From contig NZ_CP016474.1 in assembly GCF_001693255.1 (NCBI RefSeq), positions 762,661-826,660 on the forward strand: a stretch of DNA of 64,000 nt. The letters are read 5' to 3'. Source of the DNA: Picosynechococcus sp. PCC 7003 (lineage in GTDB: Bacteria; Cyanobacteriota; Cyanobacteriia; Cyanobacteriales; MRBY01). Both the position numbers and the translations under genes were made by a program. Below, piece after piece: positions 9,113-16,853 of the stretch. The notes below the pieces were generated by a model that was not told the origin of the DNA, searched no databases, and was given only the letters and a program-made list of their open reading frames with translations. Position 1 is the stretch's first letter; the number at the start of each line of letters is the position of its first letter.

Positions 9113-9325
9113 ATGAATACTAAGACACTTACACCAGTCGCTCAACCGACAAAAAATGTAAGACTTTCATGGGGGCTGGTTCCTCGGAAAGATATTTCCC
9201 CAAGTCACCCCGTCAGCGGCAAAGGAAAATGCACCCATAGTGGCTGTAGTTGTCCTTCGTTTGTTGATCCGCCCGGAGGATTTAATTGCGCCCGCTGCGG
9301 TCACCCCATGTCGGACCATTGGTAA
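9113..9325 (+). CDS. Small Cys/His-rich protein, possible zinc-binding
   Basis: A 70-residue protein starting at ATG 9113; an upstream in-frame TTG at 9032 exists but the extension looks non-coding. The C-terminal half carries C40-x4-C45-x-C47 and C59-x2-C62-x-H64, with His69 near the end. Such paired knuckles usually bind Zn. The N-terminal 30 residues look flexible. I recognise no named family; similar short proteins occur in cyanobacteria, but I cannot name one. The function is unknown, and a nucleic-acid or protein-binding role is only a guess. Confidence 0.6.
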   Translation: MNTKTLTPVAQPTKNVRLSWGLVPRKDISPSHPVSGKGKCTHSGCSCPSFVDPPGGFNCARCGHPMSDHW

Positions 9326-9540
9326 AACTCTGATCGTTTACAAAAATTCGAGTTTCCAAAAACGACAAGGCTGATTTTGAGCAGTGCATTATATTCGCAA
9401 CACCCAATTCCTGGGGGCTGTGGGAATTATGGCGTCAATTAACTGATTGTCTTCCCTGGGATCCTGAAGCCTGCATAAAGATTAGAGTGTTGCCAAATCG
9501 AGGACGCAATAATGGGATCAGTATTAAGGGAGTCTCAAGA

Positions 9541-10392
9541 ATGCGCAAGCGATTCAAGCTATGGCAGCCAAAAAAACAAATCAAGAAAGGATGGGCAGTT
9601 GGGGCGATCGCCACACCAGTTGTGCTCTGGATGATGTGCTGGTTATGGTTGCTCCCTAGTCAAAGACAGCAGGCAGATTATCCTCGCCCATCCCAGAACG
9701 AAAGTGTCACTCTAGTTGATCCCCATCGCGAAATTTTAGTTAGCGACCTGAGGGCGATCGCCGCAATTATTGGTGGTGCTCTCCTATTATTCAGCGTCCG
9801 CCGAGCTACAAAAAAGACAGAGACAACTGACTTCTGCGGTACCGATCTGAATGACGCTAATTTCTCTGGTGCTGACCTCAATGGCAAAGATTTTTCCGGA
9901 GCGAGCTTGATCAATGCCAACTTTAGTGGTGCCAATCTCAGCGGGGCAAATTTTAACGGGGCGAACCTCAGCAGCGCCAATCTCAACGGAGCCAACCTCA
10001 GCGGGGCGGCGCTCCAGTATGCCAACCTCAGCGGCGTGAATCTGAGATATGCCAACCTCAGCGGCGCTGACCTCAGATATGCCAATCTCAGTGATGCCGA
10101 CCTTAACTGTACCCTCCTGAGTGATGCGAACCTCAGCGAAGCCATCCTCAGCGGGGCTCTACTCTTTTTTGTCAATTCACGGGAAGTGCTCAACCTTGAA
10201 CCGATTCAACTCGAAACAGACCCTTCGCCGTTTCTCTGCAATGTTGCTCTACCCACCTATGCTCAGCAACCAAAGATGAACCCCAACCGTGACTGTCGTC
10301 GCCTGCCTCGATTATTGAGCGATCGCTATGATATTTCCCTCGAAGAAGCCCAGGGGATCGTCGAAGAGGCGCGGCAACATCGATGGGACTAA
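9541..10392 (+). CDS. Membrane-anchored pentapeptide-repeat protein
   Basis: A 283-residue protein. An N-terminal basic stretch is followed by hydrophobic segments (residues 19-38 and about 73-85). From about residue 100 to 215 there are roughly twenty A(N/D)LSGA-type pentapeptides that should fold as a right-handed four-sided beta helix. The C-terminal domain (about 220-283) has two Cys and ends in a helical segment, LEEAQGIVEEA. Such proteins are abundant in cyanobacteria and mostly of unknown function. ATG 9541 is chosen because AAGGGAG lies just upstream; an in-frame GTG at 9487 would add 18 residues. Its stop abuts the stop of the convergent GMC oxidoreductase. Confidence 0.85.
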   Translation: MRKRFKLWQPKKQIKKGWAVGAIATPVVLWMMCWLWLLPSQRQQADYPRPSQNESVTLVDPHREILVSDLRAIAAIIGGALLLFSVRRATKKTETTDFCGTDLNDANFSGADLNGKDFSGASLINANFSGANLSGANFNGANLSSANLNGANLSGAALQYANLSGVNLRYANLSGADLRYANLSDADLNCTLLSDANLSEAILSGALLFFVNSREVLNLEPIQLETDPSPFLCNVALPTYAQQPKMNPNRDCRRLPRLLSDRYDISLEEAQGIVEEARQHRWD

Positions 10393-11883
10393 TTATTTAA
10401 GGATTTCTAACAGGCGATCGCCGACCCGGAGGGCATTGGCAATAACGGTCAACATCGGGCTAGTGGCGCTACTGGAGGGGAAAAAACTACTGTCCACCAC
10501 ATAGAGATTTTCGAGGTCATGGAGCCGACAATCGAGGTTGAGAACCGATGCCGTGGGATCCGTGCCAAAGCGACAGGTTCCGCACTGGTGGGCAACCACA
10601 GAGATGGGCATCCGGGCGTAGGGATGGGTTCCTTTAAATTCTTGATCCACCGCCTTGAGCACCTGTTGCCAACGGTATAGCAGGCGATCGTGGGCTTCGA
10701 GGTTATTCTCGGTGTAGCTGAGGTGAACTTTATTATTTTTGAGCCACACCCGATTTTCCGGATTCGGTAAATCCTCCGTTTGCAACCACCAACCGAGGGA
10801 GCGGGTCGCCAATTGTTTTAGCCCAAATTTCGGTAAAAATTTCGCCGCAACGGACAGCAATGGCGGCGATTCCGAGAAAATTACGTCCTGCAAAATGCCG
10901 CCGGAATCCTGCACATGACCCATGGGATAGGGAAAATCCTTGTCCCCCCAATAGAAATCATTCACATAGAGCGATCGCTGAAAAAGACCATCGTTGAGGG
11001 TGGGTTCCTGCTCGACAATGACGGTCATCAGTTGCTTCATGAGATTGCGACCGACCAGCCCGGAACTGTTCCCCAGACCGTTTTCGTGTTTGGCGTTGGC
11101 GGATTTGAGGAGTAAGACCGCTGAATTCACCGCCCCACAGGCGAGCACCACAATATCCGCCCCAAATAAAAATGCCTGATTTTGGATTACTGCCTGTACC
11201 CCCTTCACGAGTTTGCCGGAGGGATCGGTGTGGATGGAGGTGACCCGCGCCCCCGTTTTCAGCGTGAGGCGATCGCCCGCCCGGATCGCAGGACTAACCC
11301 CCGTATCTTCCGAGTCCGTGCGTCCCTCCTGACCAATGCCGATGGGGAGATAATTCGGGTGCAACCCATAGCCCTGAAACCGCCCGTGAATCGCCTCCAG
11401 TTGGGGCAAGCGTTCGACAGGAGGAAAATCATAATCCCCACTCCGGCGGGGTTCTGTCGCATCATCACCGACCTGCCCATGCACCTGGTAGAGTTTTTCT
11501 GCTTCGGTGTAATAGGGTTCAAAATCGTCGTACTTTAGCCCCCACTCCGGAGAAATGCCGTCCTTATGTTCGACCGCCTCAAAATCCTTTTCCCGGAGCC
11601 GCATCAACGCCCCGCTATAGATTTTTGTGTTGCCCCCAACGCAATAGCTGGTTTGGGGATGGAACGGCTCACCATGCTGGTCGTACCACTGTTCCGGGGC
11701 GTGGTATTGCTCTTTTTTGAAAACCTCTACTTCCGTCAATTCAGAGCTTTCCTTCTCCGCAAAATCTCCCTGTTCTAGCACCAAGACTTTTTTGCCTGCA
11801 TCCGCCAGCTTCCGGGCGATTGTGCCACCGCCAGCCCCCGTCCCAACCACGATTACGTCATAAATTTGGTCATCAATAATCAT
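10393..11883 (-). CDS. GMC family oxidoreductase (FAD-dependent)
   Basis: A 496-residue flavoprotein of the glucose-methanol-choline family. The N-terminal Rossmann motif GTGAGGGTIARKLADAGK binds FAD, followed by LVLEQGDF. Near the C-terminus are the catalytic-region His in VVAHQCGTCRFG and the family signature SSATSPMLTVIANALRVGD. These enzymes oxidise alcohols or sugars and pass electrons to oxygen, quinone or an acceptor protein; the substrate is unknown. It lies 98 bases downstream of ctaE on the same strand as the alternative oxidase genes, so cotranscription is possible though not shown. Confidence 0.9.
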   Translation of the reverse strand: MIIDDQIYDVIVVGTGAGGGTIARKLADAGKKVLVLEQGDFAEKESSELTEVEVFKKEQYHAPEQWYDQHGEPFHPQTSYCVGGNTKIYSGALMRLREKDFEAVEHKDGISPEWGLKYDDFEPYYTEAEKLYQVHGQVGDDATEPRRSGDYDFPPVERLPQLEAIHGRFQGYGLHPNYLPIGIGQEGRTDSEDTGVSPAIRAGDRLTLKTGARVTSIHTDPSGKLVKGVQAVIQNQAFLFGADIVVLACGAVNSAVLLLKSANAKHENGLGNSSGLVGRNLMKQLMTVIVEQEPTLNDGLFQRSLYVNDFYWGDKDFPYPMGHVQDSGGILQDVIFSESPPLLSVAAKFLPKFGLKQLATRSLGWWLQTEDLPNPENRVWLKNNKVHLSYTENNLEAHDRLLYRWQQVLKAVDQEFKGTHPYARMPISVVAHQCGTCRFGTDPTASVLNLDCRLHDLENLYVVDSSFFPSSSATSPMLTVIANALRVGDRLLEILK

Positions 11884-11981
11884 TACTTACACACCACTCT
11901 GTCTATAAATTTTTGTCGGGAGAGAAGATTAAAAGAAAAATCGGCGATCGCCCCCATAATTTTCCGAATTATTTACATCAA

Positions 11982-12575
11982 CTACTGCCAGAGATAAATC
12001 AGTCCAAACAAAACAATCCAAATCACATCCACAAAGTGCCAAAACCAGGACGTTGCCTCCACACCATACTGTCCGCCCGCATAATTATTCGGCAGAAAAG
12101 AGCGCCCCAACATTACCCCTTGTAGCAAAACTCCCGTGAATACATGCAGTCCGTGAAACCCGGTCAGAAGATAGAAAATCCCCCCATAGACCCCCGACGT
12201 AAACCCAAATTCGAGACTCTGCCATTCCACCGCCTGACCATAGAGAAAATAGCTCCCCATTGCCATCGTGAGCAGCCAGAAAAAACGGAACCCCCAGAGA
12301 TTTTCTTTGTGCAAAAAACGTTCTGCCAAATAAATCACCCCGCTACTAGAAACCAGCACCACCGTATTCATCGCCGGATCATGAATCTCTAAACCCTCTA
12401 CCCCAGGGGGTAACCAATTCGTTGCCGAGAGTTTATAGACGATATAGCCCACAAAAAAGCTGATAAAAATCACACTTTCCGAGAACAAAAAGACAACAAA
12501 GCCGAACAGACGATGATCCTCTTCCTCTTGTCCGTGACTCGGTGCCGATACTGGGGTTTCATTAATAGCAGTCAT
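11982..12575 (-). CDS. ctaE: Alternative respiratory terminal oxidase subunit III (CtaEII)
   Basis: A 197-residue membrane protein of the cytochrome c oxidase subunit III family with five hydrophobic segments. Conserved family stretches include FLFSESVIFISFF near residue 30, TGFHGLHVFTG near 140 and SWFWHFVDVIWIVLFGLIYLW at the C-terminus (quoted in part). The acidic residue in the first helix (SE) is the conserved subunit III Glu. It follows ctaD on the same strand, but a 216-base spacer containing a repeat separates them. Length matches cyanobacterial CtaE. The ARTO assignment rests on the neighbouring subunit II. Confidence 0.93.
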   Translation of the reverse strand: MTAINETPVSAPSHGQEEEDHRLFGFVVFLFSESVIFISFFVGYIVYKLSATNWLPPGVEGLEIHDPAMNTVVLVSSSGVIYLAERFLHKENLWGFRFFWLLTMAMGSYFLYGQAVEWQSLEFGFTSGVYGGIFYLLTGFHGLHVFTGVLLQGVMLGRSFLPNNYAGGQYGVEATSWFWHFVDVIWIVLFGLIYLWQ

Positions 12576-12670
12576 AACAATAATTGGCAGTAAATTGCAG
12601 TCTAAAAAAGTGATGGTGATTTCAATTTATCGTCATTTCAAGTAGTGATGAAACGATTGAGAAGATCAAG

Positions 12671-12700
12671 TCCCCCTTATTAAGGGGGATTTAGGGGGAT
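12671..12700. repeat. G5/C5 hairpin repeat of a type dispersed in cyanobacteria
   Basis: TCCCCCTTATTAAGGGGGA (12671-12689) has perfect 9-base arms around one base and is followed by TTTAGGGGGAT. Hairpins of this form are a recurring interspersed repeat in many cyanobacterial genomes, often as ends of non-autonomous elements; that is recalled knowledge. Here it sits between ctaD and ctaE. Confidence 0.6.
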
Positions 12701-12702
12701 CC

Positions 12703-12744
12703 AAACTCTCAGACTCAATTGATATAACGATAATTTGAGAGTTT
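12703..12744. repeat. Inverted repeat AAACTCTCA / TGAGAGTTT in ctaD-ctaE spacer
   Basis: Perfect 9-base arms at 12703-12711 and 12736-12744 with a 24-base loop, directly next to the G5/C5 hairpin. A T run follows on the plus strand, so it could end plus-strand transcription, but no plus-strand gene reads into it. It may be part of the same repeat unit. Confidence 0.45.
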
Positions 12745-12791
12745 TTAAATACCCTAATCCCCTGAGTTTGGGGGACTTTCGTAACAGCCCA

Positions 12792-14447
12792 TTAACCCCC
12801 TAGGTTTTCCGTGAGTGGTTCCGATTTCCCATAGCCATAGGGTTCCGCGATAACGATGGGCAACTCCTCGAAATTCTCATGTTCCGGGGGAGAAGGTACA
12901 AGCCATTCCAACCCAATCGCCCGCCAAGGATTACTCGGAGCGCGATCGCCGTTGATCCAGGAGGCGATCATATTCAGGAGAAACGGAATCGTGGACATCC
13001 CGAGGATAAAACCACCAATACTCGCGATCACATTCCAAAAGGCAAACTCCGGATCATAGGAAGCCACCCGACGCGGCATCCCCATCAACCCCACCGGGTG
13101 CATCGGCAGAAAATTTAACGTCGTGCCGATCATCGTCAACCAAAAGTGGAGCTTCCCTAACCCCTCGTAATACATCTTGCCCGTCATTTTCGGGAACCAG
13201 TGGTACACCGCCCCATAGATCCCAAAGACGATCGCCCCGTAGATCACATAGTGAAAATGCCCCACCACAAAATAGGTATTGTTCACATGGATATCCACCG
13301 GAACCGATGCCAACATAATCCCTGTGATCCCCGCAAAAACGAAGTTAATTAAACCCCCCATCGCGAAGAGCATCGGCGTATCCAGGCGCAACTTACCCCC
13401 CCAGAGGGTCGCCACCCACGCAAACACCTTAATCCCCGTCGGCACAGAGATCAGCATCGTCGAGAACATAAACAACATCCGCATCCAGGGGGGCGTACCA
13501 CTCGCGAACATATGGTGCACCCAGACCACCCCACTGAGCGCCACGATGATCATTGAAGAAACAACGACAACTTTGTAACCAAACAACGGTTTGCGGGCAT
13601 AGACCGGGAACAGTTCCGAGAAAAAGCCAAACACGGGCAAAATCATCACATACACCGCCGGGTGGGAATAGAACCAGAAAAAATGCTGGTACAGTACCGG
13701 ACTGCCCCCCTGGGATGCATCGAAAAAGGTTGTGCCCACGGTGAGATCGAAGAGTAACATCACAGCCCCCGCCGTTAAAGCGGGTAACCCAAAAAGCTGA
13801 ATAATCTGGGCAGCCAGCACCGTCCAAACAAATGCCGGGGTCTTAAACCAGCCCATTCCCGGACAACGCATCCGCACAATGGTAGTGACAATATTCACCG
13901 CCCCCAGGATCGAGGAAATGCCAGAGAGGGCAACAGCAACCAACCAGAGAAATTCGCCATTGAGCAACACTCCCGCCGGATTCTGGATACTCACCGGGGG
14001 ATAAGACCACCACCCCGATTGGGCAGGTCCCCCCGGAGCCAGGAAGCTCAGGATTAACAGCGACCCAAACACCGGAACCATCCAAAAGGCGATCGCATTG
14101 ATGCGGGGGAATGCCGTATCCCGCGCCCCGATCATCAGGGGAACGAGATAATTCGCGAAGCCCGCCAACACCGGAAACGTCCAGCCAAACAGCATGATGC
14201 TGCCGTGCATGGTGAAGAGGGCATTGTAAACGGTGCGATCTACGAGATCCGGCTCTGGGGTAATCAATTCCCCCCGCATGATCATCGCGAAAATTCCGGC
14301 GACGAGGAAAAAGAAAAAAGACGTGACGATGTATTGCAGCCCGATCACTTTGTGGTCGGTGCTGAAGGAAAAGAAGGTGCGCCAATTGGGCAGATGGGTG
14401 AGGGATTGTCCCTCGTTGGTTAGGGCTTCTGGGGGAGCTTGGGTCAT
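12792..14447 (-). CDS. ctaD: Alternative respiratory terminal oxidase subunit I (CtaDII)
   Basis: A 551-residue catalytic subunit of a heme-copper oxidase with twelve hydrophobic segments. Metal ligands are visible: His81 and His399 for the low-spin heme, His262 and His311-His312 for CuB, and His397 for the high-spin heme. Helix VI reads Y260-S-H-P-A-V-Y instead of the common GHPEVY, so the D-channel glutamate is absent and a YS pair is present, as in A2-type oxidases. The K-channel TGIK (Lys340) is kept. It follows ctaC by 50 bases. The enzyme reduces O2 to water in the plasma or thylakoid membrane. Confidence 0.96.
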   Translation of the reverse strand: MTQAPPEALTNEGQSLTHLPNWRTFFSFSTDHKVIGLQYIVTSFFFFLVAGIFAMIMRGELITPEPDLVDRTVYNALFTMHGSIMLFGWTFPVLAGFANYLVPLMIGARDTAFPRINAIAFWMVPVFGSLLILSFLAPGGPAQSGWWSYPPVSIQNPAGVLLNGEFLWLVAVALSGISSILGAVNIVTTIVRMRCPGMGWFKTPAFVWTVLAAQIIQLFGLPALTAGAVMLLFDLTVGTTFFDASQGGSPVLYQHFFWFYSHPAVYVMILPVFGFFSELFPVYARKPLFGYKVVVVSSMIIVALSGVVWVHHMFASGTPPWMRMLFMFSTMLISVPTGIKVFAWVATLWGGKLRLDTPMLFAMGGLINFVFAGITGIMLASVPVDIHVNNTYFVVGHFHYVIYGAIVFGIYGAVYHWFPKMTGKMYYEGLGKLHFWLTMIGTTLNFLPMHPVGLMGMPRRVASYDPEFAFWNVIASIGGFILGMSTIPFLLNMIASWINGDRAPSNPWRAIGLEWLVPSPPEHENFEELPIVIAEPYGYGKSEPLTENLGG

Positions 14448-14497
14448 GGTTGCAGAGGAAAGATTACGAAAAAATTTAGGGGCGGAATCACAAAAAT

Positions 14498-15391
14498 TTA
14501 GGGATGGTAATTCACCATGGGCGGTGGGGCGGGGGGGACAGTCTTCCAGGCGGCGCGGTCTTCTTTCTGTTGACGGCGGGCGTATTCACTGGCGGCTTGG
14601 TTGGGGGCGGGGGTCGGGGTTTGGCGGGCGGCGTGGTTTAGCCAGGCTTGGTAGTCTTCCTGGGATTCCACCACCACATCAGCTTCCATGGCGGCAAAAT
14701 AGGTTCCGCTAAATTGGGAATCGCGAATCCGATATTTACCTTCCTTGATGGGGGTAAATTCAAAGTCGGTATCTTCAAAGGGGATCACGTCCTGTTTGAC
14801 CCGGAAGGCGGGGATAAAAAAGCCGTGGATCACGTCGGGCGATCGCAGGATAAAGTGGGCGCGTTGGTTCACCGGGAGATGGAGTTCGGTGCTGGTGACA
14901 TTTTTTTCGGGGTAGTGAAAAACCCATGCCCATTGCTTGGCGAGGACTTCCACATTGGTGATGGGCATCTCCATAGGGGGCATCCCGCTGGCAACATTTT
15001 TCGTGGGGGCTGCCTGGTGGACGTGACCGGGGGCTTGGATATTCATCTCGCGGTAGGTCTGGTAACTGAAATACGCCAGATAAATCACGATCAGAAAAGG
15101 AATCGTTGTCCAGATAATTTCGAGTTTGATGTTGCCTTCGATGGGGGGACCATCACTGGTGTCGTACCGTCCTGCCCGGTGGAACAGGATCGAGTAGGTC
15201 ATGGTTCCGGTAACGCCAAACAGGATAAAGGTGCCGATCGCCACCATGGTGCTAAAGAGCTGATCCACCAGTTGGGATTCCATGGAAGCCTGGGGCGGCA
15301 ACCAACTGTAAGACCATTGCCCGACCACGTAACTAAATACCCCCAGGAGCAGGGCGATCGCCGAAAGTGAGAGAACCGTTTTTAATTTCAT
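14498..15391 (-). CDS. ctaC: Alternative respiratory terminal oxidase subunit II lacking CuA ligands (CtaCII)
   Basis: A 297-residue subunit II with two N-terminal membrane helices (about residues 5-25 and 48-70 or 93-112) and a cupredoxin domain. The usual CuA site needs two Cys, two His and Met. Here the first His (H189 in DVIHGF) and the Met (M235) remain, but the two Cys are D224 and S228 and the second His is F232 (RDSQFSGTYFAAM). It therefore cannot bind the binuclear copper that accepts electrons from cytochrome c. In cyanobacteria this marks ARTO, thought to take electrons from quinol. It is the third gene of a tight minus-strand cluster. Confidence 0.95.
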   Translation of the reverse strand: MKLKTVLSLSAIALLLGVFSYVVGQWSYSWLPPQASMESQLVDQLFSTMVAIGTFILFGVTGTMTYSILFHRAGRYDTSDGPPIEGNIKLEIIWTTIPFLIVIYLAYFSYQTYREMNIQAPGHVHQAAPTKNVASGMPPMEMPITNVEVLAKQWAWVFHYPEKNVTSTELHLPVNQRAHFILRSPDVIHGFFIPAFRVKQDVIPFEDTDFEFTPIKEGKYRIRDSQFSGTYFAAMEADVVVESQEDYQAWLNHAARQTPTPAPNQAASEYARRQQKEDRAAWKTVPPAPPPMVNYHP

Positions 15392-15409
15392 AGCCTAATT
15401 TTTTCCCCC

Positions 15410-16009
15410 TTACCGCAACAACACATTGGGATCTTCACCGAGACGGAGCAGATGACCCGCCGTATTGTGCGCCCCAAACTCCGCCGCCAACTGAGCGCCC
15501 AGGGTTCCGTGGATATACATCACAAACATAATCACCAGCCCCGCCAACAAATACCACCACTGCACCTGACGACTGCGATCGCTGCGCCACACATAGCGCT
15601 GAAACCCTCGCCAAACCGTCATCCCCACGATTAACGCCAGGAGTAGAACACCGCCCACCCCATGCCAGATCATCGTGTCGATGGCATTAAAATTCCAGGC
15701 ACTTTTCACATCAGTGGGCGCATCCATCAACAAAATTTCGTAGAAGCCCGCCGCCACCGTAAAGAAGGTGATCACCGATGCCGCCACCATGTTGTACCAG
15801 CCCACATCAAAAAAATTAGAGCGGGTGGCAGGGATCGCCAAATACTTAAAAATGGGACGCTCGAAGGTAAAAAACACCCCGACAATATCGAAGGCAATGC
15901 CAATGATAAATAGCCCCAGGGTCAAATGCACCAGATTCGGGTGGATGGGAATGCTGTAGGGCAAACCATTAGCGCCCAGATTGAGTTGATTAATCAGATC
16001 AGAATACAT
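15410..16009 (-). CDS. DUF2231 membrane protein of the ARTO cluster
   Basis: A 199-residue protein with four predicted membrane segments, matching the DUF2231 family. Conserved His residues sit near membrane edges (IPIHPNLVHLTLG, MIWHGVGG, MYIHGTLG), a pattern that could bind heme, though no biochemical role is known to me. It lies 18 bases upstream of ctaC, and three bases separate its start from the stop of a second DUF2231 gene. In cyanobacteria such pairs travel with the CuA-less oxidase genes, so an electron-donor or assembly role for ARTO is a reasonable inference. Confidence 0.85.
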   Translation of the reverse strand: MYSDLINQLNLGANGLPYSIPIHPNLVHLTLGLFIIGIAFDIVGVFFTFERPIFKYLAIPATRSNFFDVGWYNMVAASVITFFTVAAGFYEILLMDAPTDVKSAWNFNAIDTMIWHGVGGVLLLALIVGMTVWRGFQRYVWRSDRSRQVQWWYLLAGLVIMFVMYIHGTLGAQLAAEFGAHNTAGHLLRLGEDPNVLLR

Positions 16010-16012
16010 GGA

Positions 16013-16513
16013 TTACAGAAGCCCTTCCTTTGCTGCTTGGACAATCTCTGTGGTGTGGAGTCCGTAAACCCAGACCAATTTATCCCCGAGATACACCTGG
16101 AAAAAAACGATCCCCGTCAAAATTACCCCCATCCCCAGATAGGACATCGGCAGCACTTCGGGATCTTTGGAGCGGATCACGTAGCGCCATCCGGTCAAGG
16201 CGGCAACAATACCCGATAAAGACCAACCGATGATCGTGTGGAGATTGAGCACAGGTTCGACGGCATCGTAGGCGATCGCCAAACCCGCCTCTATTTGCCC
16301 GAAGATAATGGCGATAAAGATCGAGACCGTGGCGACGAACATATTCCACCAGCTCACTTCATAGAGCTTGCTATTGCGCGTGAAATAGCCCACTACATCG
16401 CAGAAAAACGCAAACAACACCATCGCAATCACGAAATGCACCACAATCGGGTGAATCGTATCGGGATAGGGGAGATTATGCTCGTTGAGGGGGGGAAGAA
16501 GATTATCAAACAT
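16013..16513 (-). CDS. DUF2231 membrane protein, first gene of the ARTO cluster
   Basis: A 166-residue paralogue of the next gene, with four membrane segments and the same edge His pattern (DTIHPIVVHFVIAM, NLHTIIGW, VYGLHTTEI). I chose the ATG at 16513; the frame continues up to a TTG at 16549 but the extra 12 residues look non-coding. No strong ribosome-binding site is seen. It is the promoter-proximal gene of a five-gene minus-strand cluster ending with ctaE. The two paralogues are diverged, suggesting a heterodimer rather than a recent duplication. Confidence 0.82.
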   Translation of the reverse strand: MFDNLLPPLNEHNLPYPDTIHPIVVHFVIAMVLFAFFCDVVGYFTRNSKLYEVSWWNMFVATVSIFIAIIFGQIEAGLAIAYDAVEPVLNLHTIIGWSLSGIVAALTGWRYVIRSKDPEVLPMSYLGMGVILTGIVFFQVYLGDKLVWVYGLHTTEIVQAAKEGLL

Positions 16514-16853
16514 GAAAATTGAGTGGAGAGGATACGACCCAATCCCCAAAAATACTGAATCTTTAGGAACTTTTAAGTCACTAATTGTCTCAAGAGGGAG
16601 CCTCTTGATTGTGGGTCATAGTAGATAAACCCCAGAACCAGAAAATAGACTAAAAATCTGAGTTGAGTTAGCCCGGCAACTAGAACAAGAGACGGCAATG
16701 AAGAACACTGATACCCAAAATTTTCTAGGTATTTTGACTTGCAAACCATACTAGCTCAGATCAAAAAAGGCGGGGTGGCGATCGCCCGCAAATGTCAAAT
16801 CTCCCGCATCAAAGGATTAGCCAAAAATCTACCCTATTTCCCTAGGCTGATGG
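16514..16853. other. 340-base intergenic region upstream of ARTO cluster
   Basis: It holds no plausible gene. It should contain the promoter of the ARTO cluster (minus strand) and the 3' end of the cimA transcript, which is read towards it. The one clear structure is the 8-bp inverted repeat at 16590-16608. A HIP1 octamer lies near 16778-16785. Confidence 0.5.
16590..16608. promoter_or_regulatory. Perfect hairpin TCAAGAGG-GAG-CCTCTTGA upstream of ARTO genes
   Basis: Eight-base perfect arms separated by GAG, about 77 bases upstream of the first DUF2231 start. No T run follows on either strand, so it is unlikely to be a terminator. Operator or leader hairpin are both possible. Confidence 0.4.

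Noticed and set aside
9800-10190. Tandem DNA repeats that could suggest a CRISPR array
   Set aside because: The 15-base periodicity is in frame with coding pentapeptides and there are no spacers.
9678-10193. Repetitive frame antisense to the pentapeptide repeats
   Set aside because: The periodic Leu/Arg/Ser product is only the reverse reading of the A(N/D)LSG repeats.
14648-15370. 240-codon frame antisense to ctaC
   Set aside because: A shadow frame; its product is Gly/His-rich with no domain, and ctaC is clear.
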